This document shows positions 1-7,490 of a stretch of DNA of 9,765 nucleotides, piece by piece. The stretch is taken from contig DXZT01000038.1 of assembly GCA_019419545.1 (NCBI GenBank), positions 1-9,765 of the forward strand. Direction: 5' to 3'. Source of the stretch: Collinsella sp. GTDB lineage: Bacteria; Actinomycetota; Coriobacteriia; Coriobacteriales; Coriobacteriaceae. The notes under the pieces are model-generated. The model was given only the letters and a program-made list of their open reading frames with translations. It made no database searches and had not been told where the DNA came from. Position 1 is the first letter of the stretch; each line of letters begins with the position of its first letter. Both the position numbers and the translations under genes were made by a program.

Positions 1-2
1 CC

Positions 3-1070
3 TACCTGGTGGACGCCCACTGGTCGCTGGAGCTCAAGAGGACCTACACCTTCGTGAACCTCGCCGACCCCGAGCTCAACATTCAGTGGCCCATCCCGCT
101 GGCCGAGGCCACCGTCTCCGAGGCCGACCTCAACCACCCGATGCTCGCCGACGTCGTCCCCATGGCGCCCAGGCGCACTCTCGTCACCGGCTGCAACGGC
201 CAGCTGGGCCGCGCGGTCCGCGCGCTGGCGGAGGAGCGCGGCGTCGCCAAGGACTTCGACTTCTGCGACATCGACACCTTCGACATGTCAGACCCGGACG
301 CCTACTCCAAGTACGACTGGTCGCTCTACGGCACCGTCATCAACTGCGGCGCCTACACCGCGGTCGACCGGGCCGAGACCCCCGAGGGCCGCGTGACCGC
401 CTGGAAGGCCAACGCGACCGGGCCGGCCCTGCTCGCCCGCACCTGCGCCGGGCACGGCATCACGCTCGTCCACGTGTCCAGCGACTACGTCTTCGACGGC
501 ACCGCCGAGGTCCACACGGAGGACGAGCCCCTCAGCCCGCTATCCGTCTACGGCCAGACCAAGGCGGCCGGCGACATCGCCGTGGCCGGGTGCCCGCGCC
601 ACTACATCATGCGCTCCAGCTGGGTCATCGGCGAGGGGCACAACTTCGTCAAGACGATGAAGTGCCTCTCCGACCGCGTCGCCGACCCCGAGGACGGGCT
701 CACACAGGTCACCGTGGTCGACGACCAGCTGGGCCGTCTGACCTTCACGCGCGACATGGCCGGGGCCATCTTCCACGTGCTGGGCTCGCACGCCCCCTAC
801 GGCACCTACGACTGCACCGGCTCCGGCGCCGTGAAGTCCTGGGCGGACATCGCCCGCGCCGTCTTCGAGGCCGCCAACGGCAACGGGGAGAGGGTCGTGC
901 CGGTCAGCACCGCCGACTACTACGCGAACGCCTCGGACCCCATCGCCCCGCGCCCGGTCCACTCCGCGCTCGACCTCTCGAAGCTCGAGGCCGCGGGCTT
1001 CCACATGCCCGACTGGGAGGAAGAGCTTGGGGAGTACCTGGACGCTATTTCTTCGAAAGGTTCTATCTAA
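3..1070 (+). CDS. rfbD: Fused dTDP-4-dehydrorhamnose 3,5-epimerase / reductase (RfbC-RfbD), 5' partial
   Basis: The frame is open to the left edge, so this is the 3' part of a longer gene; the first in-frame GTG at 9 lies inside a domain and is not the start. The first 45 or so residues match the C-terminal end of RfbC (WSLELKRTYTFVNLAD, then QWPIP and SEADLNHPML). They run straight into an RfbD reductase domain with the NADPH-binding TGCNGQLG (residues 60-67 counted from the codon at 9), SSDYVFDG (157-164) and the catalytic YxxxK as YGQTK (181-185). RfbC epimerises dTDP-4-keto-6-deoxyglucose and RfbD reduces the product to dTDP-L-rhamnose, in the cytoplasm. The fusion is typical of Coriobacteria (family knowledge). 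Codons are almost all G/C-ending up to 1043; the last nine plus the stop (1044-1070) are mostly A/T-ending. It is probably the upstream member of the operon, 4 bases before the next gene. Confidence 0.93.
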   Translation, partial: YLVDAHWSLELKRTYTFVNLADPELNIQWPIPLAEATVSEADLNHPMLADVVPMAPRRTLVTGCNGQLGRAVRALAEERGVAKDFDFCDIDTFDMSDPDAYSKYDWSLYGTVINCGAYTAVDRAETPEGRVTAWKANATGPALLARTCAGHGITLVHVSSDYVFDGTAEVHTEDEPLSPLSVYGQTKAAGDIAVAGCPRHYIMRSSWVIGEGHNFVKTMKCLSDRVADPEDGLTQVTVVDDQLGRLTFTRDMAGAIFHVLGSHAPYGTYDCTGSGAVKSWADIARAVFEAANGNGERVVPVSTADYYANASDPIAPRPVHSALDLSKLEAAGFHMPDWEEELGEYLDAISSKGSI

Positions 1071-1074
1071 CTCT

Positions 1075-2085
1075 ATGAGATATCTGGCTTCTGAATCTAA
1101 TTGCCCATGCGTGAGCGTAATCGTACCCATGTATAATTTGGGTTCTTATGCCTGCTCGTGCATAAGATCGCTGCTGGTGCAGACATATGCTAACCTAGAG
1201 ATTATCATTGTGGATGATGGCTCAACTGATGACACAGTTGAGTTAATCGAAAGCGTTGTCGAGGCTGACTCGCGCGTTAAAATTCTCCATAAGATAAACG
1301 GTGGGCTCTCCTCGGCGCGTAATTTCGGCGTTAAACACTGCACCGGTGAATACATAATGTTTGTAGACGGCGACGACGTTCTTGATATAAGAACGATTGA
1401 GCTTCTTGTCGAGATCGCCCTTGAGAACGATGTTTCTCTTGTTACTTGCAAGTATAAAAAAATATCATGTACCGAAGATTTTAAGGGTGGACAGCCCGGC
1501 CCCGTTGAGGTTGTTTCTGGTGACCGTTTGCTTGAAAGCTTGCTGCTGCTTGATGGTGAGTCCGGTTCTGCGTGCGCAAAGTTATATGCAAAGAAGCTTC
1601 TGCCGCTTTTGGTATTTCCCGATGGTCAGCTATTTGAAGATTTTGGTGTAGAGGCTACTGTTTTTTCGACGATTGATAAAGCATGCATATTTGATGCTGG
1701 GCTATATGGTTATCTGGCGCGTGAAGGGTCTATTACCACAATCAAGAGTTATGGTGATGCCCAGCTCGACGGAATGTCTGCCTCTCTTGATGTCGTTAGG
1801 CGGGTTGTGCGGGAAAAGCCTGAGTTTTTTGACGCCTTTGCATGTTTTGAGGCCTTCTGTTCGCTTCGCATAGCTTCAAGGCTCGATTTGTCCAAATGCT
1901 CTGACATAGAGTCAGCAAAGGCATTTATTTTTAAAGCCAGAAAGCAGTGTTGGGCCGCTGCAGCTAGTACGCTTGTTGACAGGACTTGGCGCCTTCGCTG
2001 CCTTCTGTTCGCGGTCTCTCCTGCCCTGCACAGCTTCGCATACAGCTTTTATGGCAAATTGACCGGAAAGGTTATCGGCAAATGA
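1075..2085 (+). CDS. Glycosyltransferase family 2 (capsule/exopolysaccharide type)
   Basis: This is a 336-residue GT-A fold enzyme that would transfer one sugar from a nucleotide donor to the lipid-linked repeat unit at the cytoplasmic membrane face. Visible GT2 motifs are VSVIVPMYN (13-21), VDDGS (46-50), the SSARN stretch near 79-83, and the metal-binding DxD as VDGDD (97-101). In the C-terminal half, CAKLY (167-171) stands where the family usually has WNKLY, and FED (187-189) supplies the expected catalytic acidic pair. I chose ATG 1075 because it gives a normal GT2 N-terminus; the frame is open back to TTG 1027, but that would overlap the rfbCD gene. A GAAAGG at 1055-1060 is the best, somewhat distant, ribosome binding site. 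The donor and acceptor cannot be read from sequence. GC is far below that of the preceding gene. Confidence 0.9.
   Translation: MRYLASESNCPCVSVIVPMYNLGSYACSCIRSLLVQTYANLEIIIVDDGSTDDTVELIESVVEADSRVKILHKINGGLSSARNFGVKHCTGEYIMFVDGDDVLDIRTIELLVEIALENDVSLVTCKYKKISCTEDFKGGQPGPVEVVSGDRLLESLLLLDGESGSACAKLYAKKLLPLLVFPDGQLFEDFGVEATVFSTIDKACIFDAGLYGYLAREGSITTIKSYGDAQLDGMSASLDVVRRVVREKPEFFDAFACFEAFCSLRIASRLDLSKCSDIESAKAFIFKARKQCWAAAASTLVDRTWRLRCLLFAVSPALHSFAYSFYGKLTGKVIGK
2065..2071 (+). promoter_or_regulatory. Ribosome binding site of the EpsG-like gene
   Basis: GGAAAGG lies 10 bases before ATG 2082, inside the end of the preceding gene. It supports this ATG over the upstream in-frame start at 1986, which would overlap the glycosyltransferase gene by 100 bases. 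Confidence 0.65.
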
Positions 2086-3176
2086 TATTTTACAGTTGCC
2101 TTTTTTTCGTCTCAGTTTTTTTTGCCTTTCTTTCGGTATGCGATTTAAAGCAAAGACGAACCCTAAAACAGCCGAGACTGGGTTTTTTTGTCTTAAGTGG
2201 ATTAACTGTTGCTATTGCTTTTGGTATAAGAGAAGGTTTCGGAACAGATTACTACGATATTTATGTCAAAGGCTACAACGAAATACAGGCTGGGTTTGCC
2301 AGTCGTTTTGAGTTGGGATTTGTGACTCTTTGTAGATTGCTCATTTTATTCGGCCTTGATTACCACAGCATGTTTTTCGTTACCTCCTTTCTTACGGTCT
2401 TTTTAGTTTATAGAGCTATTTATAGTCAATCTTTAGGACCAATTTGGGGTGTCTACATATTTTTGTTCGGAGGTTTTCTCTTTTTCTCATCCAATGGGAT
2501 TAGGCAGGCACTTGCCGCGTCAATTCTGTTGAATGCTCTTCCTTTTGCTACTCGAGGTGATACAATTAAATTTTGTATAGCTGTTTTGGCGGCATCGTTA
2601 TTTCACTCTACGGCTCTGCTCTTCATTCCTTTGGTTGTATTGAGGGGGTGGCGTCCGGATAGCTTGAAATCCTTTTTCACGTTTGTGTGCGCCATTGTTT
2701 TCGGCGGAGCCATCTCTTCCGCGCTTCTATCTTTTGGAATTGCAGTTTCACCGCAGATTGCAAGATACGCAAGCGTTGAACATCTGTCTAATCAGTTTTT
2801 ATCGAGCGGCAACATAGACGTTGCCGATTTATTGATTTGTTCGATTGGTCTTGCAATATTTTTCTGGGTTAAAAATGTTAGCTCAATAACGTTAGACAGG
2901 CACACCATATTCCTGTTCAACCTTTTGATGGTTGGAGTCGTCGTGTGCGTCTTGTCTAAATACGTAATGCTGTTTTCTAGGATTGCTGTCTACTTCACGT
3001 CGATCTGTATCATTGCGATTCCAAGGCTTTTTTGTTCGTGCGATCGCGGTACTTGTCCATCGATTCTCATTGTAAAAAGCTTATATGCGATGTTTGTCAT
3101 TATCGTTTTTATCTATCTATATGGCATTTTGAACTTCAGCCATGTTGTTCCTTATATGTGCGTCTTTTCCCATTAA
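2082..3176 (+). CDS. EpsG-family membrane protein, probable polysaccharide polymerase (Wzy-like)
   Basis: This is a 364-residue, very hydrophobic protein with about 10-12 predicted membrane spans. It carries EpsG-family landmarks: GIREGFGTDY (48-57, matching the usual R-x-x-x-G-T-D-Y), NGIRQALAAS (138-147) and a conserved histidine in ASLFHSTALL (171-180). EpsG proteins are taken to act as Wzy-type polymerases joining lipid-linked repeat units on the outer membrane face. Its position beside a Wzx flippase agrees. The ATG overlaps the previous stop as ATGA (2082-2085), which suggests translational coupling. It is the most AT-rich gene here (about 33 % GC around 2101-2160) and starts with three runs of 7-8 T. 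It could instead be an O-antigen ligase-like protein, but the GTDY and IRQ motifs favour EpsG. Confidence 0.85.
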   Translation: MIFYSCLFFVSVFFAFLSVCDLKQRRTLKQPRLGFFVLSGLTVAIAFGIREGFGTDYYDIYVKGYNEIQAGFASRFELGFVTLCRLLILFGLDYHSMFFVTSFLTVFLVYRAIYSQSLGPIWGVYIFLFGGFLFFSSNGIRQALAASILLNALPFATRGDTIKFCIAVLAASLFHSTALLFIPLVVLRGWRPDSLKSFFTFVCAIVFGGAISSALLSFGIAVSPQIARYASVEHLSNQFLSSGNIDVADLLICSIGLAIFFWVKNVSSITLDRHTIFLFNLLMVGVVVCVLSKYVMLFSRIAVYFTSICIIAIPRLFCSCDRGTCPSILIVKSLYAMFVIIVFIYLYGILNFSHVVPYMCVFSH

Positions 3177-3197
3177 CTTATCTAGCTTATATCGTCT

Positions 3198-3202
3198 GGA
3201 GA
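3198..3202 (+). promoter_or_regulatory. Ribosome binding site deciding a TTG start
   Basis: GGAGA lies 7 bases before TTG 3210. The next in-frame ATG is residue 52, inside the conserved N-terminal domain, so the TTG is well supported as the flippase start. Confidence 0.75.
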
Positions 3203-3209
3203 TTTCACT

Positions 3210-4469
3210 TTGAGTTCTCAACACAAACGTTTCTACAGCAATGTCGTTTGGCAGTACGGACTGCAGATTGTTAAGTACATTTTTCCCCTCATTACGCTGC
3301 CTTATCTGACTCGTGTGCTTCTGCCGGAGGGTTACGCGATCTACGCGTATGTTGTGTCGTTCATGACTTTCGCCCAGACTTTCGTCGATTTTGGCTTCAA
3401 CCTTTCCGGTACTAAACGCATAGCAAAATCCGAGACTGTCGAAGAGGAGAACCGGGCTATCGGCGCTGTGACAGAGGCTCGCCTATTGCTTGGTGTAGTG
3501 ACCGGCGCTGTCGTTGTTGTTGTGGCCTGGTTCATCCCCATTACTCATTCGAACATGCTATATACCATGCTTGCATTTGTTGCTGTATTCGGTAAGGCAC
3601 TTGCTCCGGACTTTCTTTTCCAGGGACATGAAAACATGGGTCCATTGACGACTCGCTATTTTGTCTCGAAGGGTGTCTCTACTGCCTTGACGTTCGTCGT
3701 TGTCCATTCTATCGATGACATTCTGTGGATTCCTATTCTCGACATCCTTTCGAGCGTTATTGCCCTTGCCTGGTCTTTCATTTCCGCCAAGCGAATGTTC
3801 GGTACCACCATTACGTTCGTGCCCCTATGCGAGGCGCTTTCAGAGCTGAAGGTTTCCGCGCTCTATTGTTTCTCGAACATGGCCTCCGTCGTTTTTTCCG
3901 GTTTCACTACGCTTTTGATTGGTATCGTGATTACCAACAAGGCGATGATTTCCTACTGGTCCCTTGCTGTGACTGCAATTAATGCCATCCAGTCCCTTTA
4001 TTCGCCAATTGTGAACAGTCTGTACCCCCATATGGTCAAGGGGAGTGACTACGGTTTTGCAAGGAAGTTGCTCCTAGTCTCTATACCCGTCCTGCTCATT
4101 GGCACCATCGCTTTCGCAGCACTTTCCGATGTAGTTATGCTCGTGCTCGGTGGCAAGGACTATCTATCAGGTTCCTGGGTTATCGCCTGGGCTTCACCCG
4201 TACTCGTGTTTTCCTTCTATGCAACGATGGTCGGCTGGCCGATTCTTGGCGCCTCTGGCAAAGTCACTGAGGTTACCTTCACCACAGTTGGATCTGCTGT
4301 ATTTTGCATTGTTTCGCTTTTGACCGTGTCTGCAATAGGAGTCGCAAGTTTGCAGGTCATTTGCATCATCCGTTGCCTTACTGAGGCAATTATGTGCGTG
4401 AGTCGCATTTGGCTCGCGCGCGGATACTTGTTTCCGTCTCGAAGTGTTACCGCCGATTGCGAAAGGTAA
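3210..4469 (+). CDS. wzx: Wzx-type polysaccharide flippase (oligosaccharide repeat-unit transporter)
   Basis: This 419-residue integral membrane protein belongs to the MATE-like polysaccharide exporter superfamily (Polysacc_synt family), and the length is normal. Family signatures are PLITLPYLTRVL (26-37) followed by PEGYAIYAY (39-47), DFGFNLSGTKR (60-70), PDFLFQGHENM (133-143) and SPIVNSLYPHM (265-275). About 12-14 hydrophobic segments run through the whole chain. It would move the undecaprenyl-linked repeat unit across the cytoplasmic membrane for the polymerase encoded just upstream. The start is TTG 3210, set by GGAGA at 3198-3202. It is separated by 33 bases from the polymerase gene and 10 bases from the next gene. 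GC is about 50 %, higher than the polymerase gene, which hints at a mosaic cassette. The substrate sugar cannot be deduced. Confidence 0.93.
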   Translation: MSSQHKRFYSNVVWQYGLQIVKYIFPLITLPYLTRVLLPEGYAIYAYVVSFMTFAQTFVDFGFNLSGTKRIAKSETVEEENRAIGAVTEARLLLGVVTGAVVVVVAWFIPITHSNMLYTMLAFVAVFGKALAPDFLFQGHENMGPLTTRYFVSKGVSTALTFVVVHSIDDILWIPILDILSSVIALAWSFISAKRMFGTTITFVPLCEALSELKVSALYCFSNMASVVFSGFTTLLIGIVITNKAMISYWSLAVTAINAIQSLYSPIVNSLYPHMVKGSDYGFARKLLLVSIPVLLIGTIAFAALSDVVMLVLGGKDYLSGSWVIAWASPVLVFSFYATMVGWPILGASGKVTEVTFTTVGSAVFCIVSLLTVSAIGVASLQVICIIRCLTEAIMCVSRIWLARGYLFPSRSVTADCER

Positions 4470-4472
4470 GGA
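4468..4472 (+). promoter_or_regulatory. Ribosome binding site of the pyruvyl transferase gene
   Basis: AAGGA overlaps the flippase stop codon and lies 7 bases before ATG 4480, a near-ideal spacing that suggests translational coupling. Confidence 0.7.
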
Positions 4473-4479
4473 ATAAGAA

Positions 4480-5574
4480 ATGAAAAAGTGTGTCGGTATA
4501 TTGTCACGCCATGCAGTGCCGAACTACGGTTCCATTCTGCAAGCATATGCCCTTCAGGATGCGTTCGCCTCAATGGGTATCAATGCTGAGTATGTTGACT
4601 ACCGCATCCCCCGGGACTTTCCTTTAGCAGATGCCATGAGGACCTCTGGCGCGCTCGGTCCGATTCGTGCGATTCCAAAAGCGATTGGTGCCCGTAAGTT
4701 CGAGGCGATGAGGAGTGATTTGTTGAGGCAGAGCCGTAGGGTTACCGACTCAGAAGAGCTCGGTAAGCTTCTTGCGGAGTATCCTGTCCTTTGTGTGGGA
4801 GGCGACCAAGTGTGGAACATCATGTCTGATGGAAACATCGAGGGTGCCTACCTTTTGGAGAGCGCATCAGACGATGCCTACAAGTTCTCCTTCTCTTCCT
4901 CCTTTGGTAAAAATGGCCTCGATCCACGCGAACGCGAACGTGCCGCCAAAGCGTTTGCGCGCTTTGATAGGCTTTCAGTGCGCGAGGAAAGTGGGCAGAA
5001 AACTCTTGAGGAAATGGGACTTGAGGCGCAAACCGTTGTTGACCCCGTGCACCTGCTCTCAAAGGAGGCCTGGTTTGATCGTGTTGAGCCTCGTGCTCCC
5101 CGTGGGGTGAATGGGAAGTACTGCCTGATCTACAACCTGCATCCAAGCGATGCATTCGACCGCTATTCTGCTGCCGCATGCAAGTCACTCGGCCTCGAGG
5201 TCGTTAGCATTCGTCCGTCGCTTCGTAAGACGATGGGGAAGAATTTGTTCTACCCGTCGCTTCATGAATTCCTTTGGCTGTTTGACAATGCTACCTGCGT
5301 GCTCACGGACTCATTCCACGGGACTGCTTTTTCGTTGCTGTTCAATACGCCCTTTGTCGATATTCTGCCTGAGCAGTATGCGGAGCGTAACAAAGCAATT
5401 CTTTCTCGCTACGGGTTGGATTCCCGCATAAGCACGGAGCTTCAGCCAGAAGAGCTTTGCCTCAACGATTTTGATTGGGCGGGCGTCAATGAGTCACTTG
5501 CCGTCAACCGTGAGTCCTCCTTGGAGTTCCTTTGTGACACCGTTGGCGAGTTCTCCGCCTGTCTTGCTCGCTAG
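4480..5574 (+). CDS. Polysaccharide pyruvyl transferase family protein
   Basis: This is a 364-residue soluble protein of the polysaccharide pyruvyl transferase family (PF04230, CsaB/WcaK-like). These enzymes transfer the enolpyruvyl group of phosphoenolpyruvate onto a sugar, usually giving a cyclic pyruvate ketal that adds negative charge. Family marks are NYGSILQAYALQ (15-26), CVGGDQVWN (105-113), SVREESG (166-172), VDPVHLLS (187-194) and TDSFHGTAFS (276-285). The ATG at 4480 has a strong ribosome binding site. Being inside the operon between flippase and glycosyltransferase, it most likely decorates the repeat unit before export. Some family members in glycan loci have other or unproven activities, so the pyruvylation is family-based inference and the target residue is unknown. 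Confidence 0.92.
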   Translation: MKKCVGILSRHAVPNYGSILQAYALQDAFASMGINAEYVDYRIPRDFPLADAMRTSGALGPIRAIPKAIGARKFEAMRSDLLRQSRRVTDSEELGKLLAEYPVLCVGGDQVWNIMSDGNIEGAYLLESASDDAYKFSFSSSFGKNGLDPRERERAAKAFARFDRLSVREESGQKTLEEMGLEAQTVVDPVHLLSKEAWFDRVEPRAPRGVNGKYCLIYNLHPSDAFDRYSAAACKSLGLEVVSIRPSLRKTMGKNLFYPSLHEFLWLFDNATCVLTDSFHGTAFSLLFNTPFVDILPEQYAERNKAILSRYGLDSRISTELQPEELCLNDFDWAGVNESLAVNRESSLEFLCDTVGEFSACLAR

Positions 5575-5584
5575 AATAATGAAT

Positions 5585-5590
5585 GGAAGG
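5585..5590 (+). promoter_or_regulatory. Ribosome binding site deciding a TTG start
   Basis: GGAAGG lies 7 bases before TTG 5598. The alternative ATG 5583 overlaps this motif and has no purine-rich element of its own (the bases before it read AATAATGA), so the TTG is the better start. Confidence 0.6.
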
Positions 5591-5597
5591 TCGTATT

Positions 5598-6611
5598 TTG
5601 AGTCAGCCATCTGTTTCCATCATCGTCGCTGTTTACAAATCTGAACAATTTCTGCCGAAGCTTCTTCATTCCTTTGAGGTTCAAACCCATAAGAATCTCC
5701 AGATTATTCTCGTTGACGATGGTTCTCCCGATGACAGCGGTCGCATCTGTGATGACTATGCTACACGTGACCCTAGGGCCATTGTTATTCACAAGCCTAA
5801 TGGCGGCACTTGCTCCGCTAGGAATGCGGGACTTGGTGTCGCGACGGGTGACTATCTCATGATTGTGGACGGTGACGACTGGCTGGAGCCCGATTGCGTC
5901 GAATATTTGGTCGACTTGGCAGAGAACACCGGCTCCGACATGTCCTACTCGGTGAATCTCTTTACAACGCGCGATAGGGAGCAGATTGTTGAGGATGTCC
6001 GAGAGACCTGGTCGGCAGAGCGCGCTACCTCTGCCATCATCTATCCCTTTATGAGACTAGGGCCTTGGAATAAGTTGTACAAACGCTCCGTAGTTGTCGA
6101 CAACAATATTTCGTTTTCCGTTCCTTGGTTCGGCGAGGGTCTGTACTTTGCTACCGAGGTTGCACAGCACTCTAATCATGTGGGCGTCGGTAGACGTAAG
6201 GTTTACAACTACCGTTTGAATAACATGGGTAGCGGTCTTACCAACTACAACGTTCAAAATGGCAAGAACGCCCTTGGAAATATTAAATTCATTAAAGAGA
6301 ACTTGACTCTGGACACTCCGATGGTTCGCAACGCATGCGATTGGCATATCTGGCGAAACTACGAGTTCCTACTCACTCAGATAATAGGTGCGGATGAAAT
6401 GGACTCCGAAGGTGAACTCGTGAAAGAATGTACGGCGTACGTTAGGAAGAACTGGCTGTCCGTGTTCAAGAACAGCGAGGTCGGCCGTTCCGAGAAAGTA
6501 AAGATTGCATGCTGCGGCATGGCACCCGTGCTTTACGCGAAGCTGGTCATAGATCGAAATCGGAAGGGGCTCGAGGCCGATAAAGGCAAGTTCATGGATG
6601 TCGAGGAGTAG
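5598..6611 (+). CDS. Glycosyltransferase family 2 (capsule/exopolysaccharide type)
   Basis: This 337-residue GT-A enzyme (342 if started at ATG 5583) is paralogous in its N-terminal half to the product of 1075-2085. From TTG 5598, motifs are VSIIVAVYKS (6-15), VDDGSPDDSGRICD (39-52), NGGTCSARNAG (68-78) and the DxD as VDGDDW (90-95). LGPWNKLYKR (154-163) is the canonical mid-domain motif. Where most relatives have an ED pair, here there is GEG (179-181), so the usual aspartate is replaced by glycine while the glutamate is kept. The C-terminal third is unlike that of the first glycosyltransferase and has no clear membrane span. It probably adds a different sugar of the same repeat unit. It follows the pyruvyl transferase gene by 23 bases and precedes the dehydrogenase gene by 4. 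Confidence 0.9.
   Translation: MSQPSVSIIVAVYKSEQFLPKLLHSFEVQTHKNLQIILVDDGSPDDSGRICDDYATRDPRAIVIHKPNGGTCSARNAGLGVATGDYLMIVDGDDWLEPDCVEYLVDLAENTGSDMSYSVNLFTTRDREQIVEDVRETWSAERATSAIIYPFMRLGPWNKLYKRSVVVDNNISFSVPWFGEGLYFATEVAQHSNHVGVGRRKVYNYRLNNMGSGLTNYNVQNGKNALGNIKFIKENLTLDTPMVRNACDWHIWRNYEFLLTQIIGADEMDSEGELVKECTAYVRKNWLSVFKNSEVGRSEKVKIACCGMAPVLYAKLVIDRNRKGLEADKGKFMDVEE
6603..6608 (+). promoter_or_regulatory. Ribosome binding site of the SDR gene
   Basis: GAGGAG, within the last codons of the preceding gene, lies 7 bases before ATG 6616. It selects this ATG over the in-frame upstream start at 6598, which lacks such a site. Confidence 0.7.
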
Positions 6612-6615
6612 GTGC

Positions 6616-7455
6616 ATGGCGAATTTAAAGCACGCAATCAAGCAGGGCATCGTCGCTCTCAAAGCCAAGAATATACAGCCTGTGATGCAGACCGTCGGCG
6701 ATGAATGCTTGCTCAAGGGGAAGACCGCCCTCGTAGTGGGAGGCTCAGGCGGTATCGGCAAGGCGGTCGCCAAGGCGTTCCTGAAGAACGGCGCGAATGT
6801 TGTCATCGCCGGCACTAGGCGCGCGAAGGTCGACAAGGTGGTGTTAGAGCTTGGCGGGAATTGCGCCGGGGTTGTTGTCGACCTTGCCGAGCCAGACACC
6901 TTTTCGAAAGTCATCGACGAGGCGGTGGCATTCTACGGCCCCATCAATATCCTAGTCAATTCTGCCGGCGTTCACACCGAGGACGTCTCCATGGGCGGGT
7001 TTCTCGATTTTTCAGTTGAGGAATACGATCGCATCTTGGACATCAACCTGCGCGGCGTCTACTTCATGGTGCAGTCTGTTGCAAAGCGCATGATTTCCGA
7101 TAAGGTCAGTAATGGGCATATCCTTATCGTCTCGTCCTCGGCCGGCAACGAGCCCGCATGGTCTCCCTACCGCGTGTCGAAGTGGGGCCTGAAGGGCATC
7201 ACTGAGGGCATGGCATCCGCCCTGGTTCCTCATGGCATTGTAGTCAACGCGATTGCGCCCGGCAGTACGGCGACTCCTCTTCTTGGCGTCGAGAAGGGCG
7301 ACAGCATCTCCGCTGAGGACAACAGGCTTGGCAGGTTCGCCATGCCCGAGGAGATCGCAGAGTTCGCCGTGATGTTGGCCAGCCCCATGGGCGACATGGT
7401 CGTTGGTGACACTTTGTACGTCTCCGGTGGCCGTGGGGTCTGTGATATCCGGTAG
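6616..7455 (+). CDS. Short-chain dehydrogenase/reductase (SDR), substrate unknown
   Basis: This is a 279-residue classical SDR. After a 33-residue N-terminal extension comes the Rossmann start KGKTALVVGGSGGIGKA (34-50); the usual TG of the cofactor loop is VG here, with the GxxxGIG spacing kept. NSAG (115-118) replaces NNAG, DINLRG lies at 142-147, the catalytic serine is within VSSSAG (172-177), and YRVSK (185-189) is the YxxxK active site. APGSTATP (214-221) and a C-terminal VSGG also fit. It should be a soluble NAD(P)(H)-dependent oxidoreductase. As the last gene of the operon it may make or modify a sugar, polyol or acyl precursor, but nothing in the sequence names the substrate. It is not the extended SDR type used by most nucleotide-sugar epimerases and dehydratases. 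GC (about 60 %) is higher than in its operon neighbours, so it may have a separate origin. Confidence 0.9.
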   Translation: MANLKHAIKQGIVALKAKNIQPVMQTVGDECLLKGKTALVVGGSGGIGKAVAKAFLKNGANVVIAGTRRAKVDKVVLELGGNCAGVVVDLAEPDTFSKVIDEAVAFYGPINILVNSAGVHTEDVSMGGFLDFSVEEYDRILDINLRGVYFMVQSVAKRMISDKVSNGHILIVSSSAGNEPAWSPYRVSKWGLKGITEGMASALVPHGIVVNAIAPGSTATPLLGVEKGDSISAEDNRLGRFAMPEEIAEFAVMLASPMGDMVVGDTLYVSGGRGVCDIR

Positions 7456-7490
7456 CGGCTTTGCGGGCGCTTTAAAGTATGAGATCGCCT

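Noticed and set aside
1027..1074. Upstream TTG extension of the first glycosyltransferase
   Set aside because: It would overlap rfbCD and adds 16 residues not expected in the family; ATG 1075 gives a normal N-terminus.
86..1078. A 330-codon open frame overlapping the rfbCD gene in another plus-strand frame
   Set aside because: The product is very rich in Arg, Gly and Pro with no motif, as expected for an out-of-frame reading of GC-rich coding DNA; the RfbC-RfbD frame is clear.
540..1130. A 196-codon minus-strand open frame opposite rfbCD
   Set aside because: It is low-complexity Val/Gly/Arg/Asp-rich, has no ribosome binding site or recognisable domain, and is explained as an antisense shadow of GC-rich codons.
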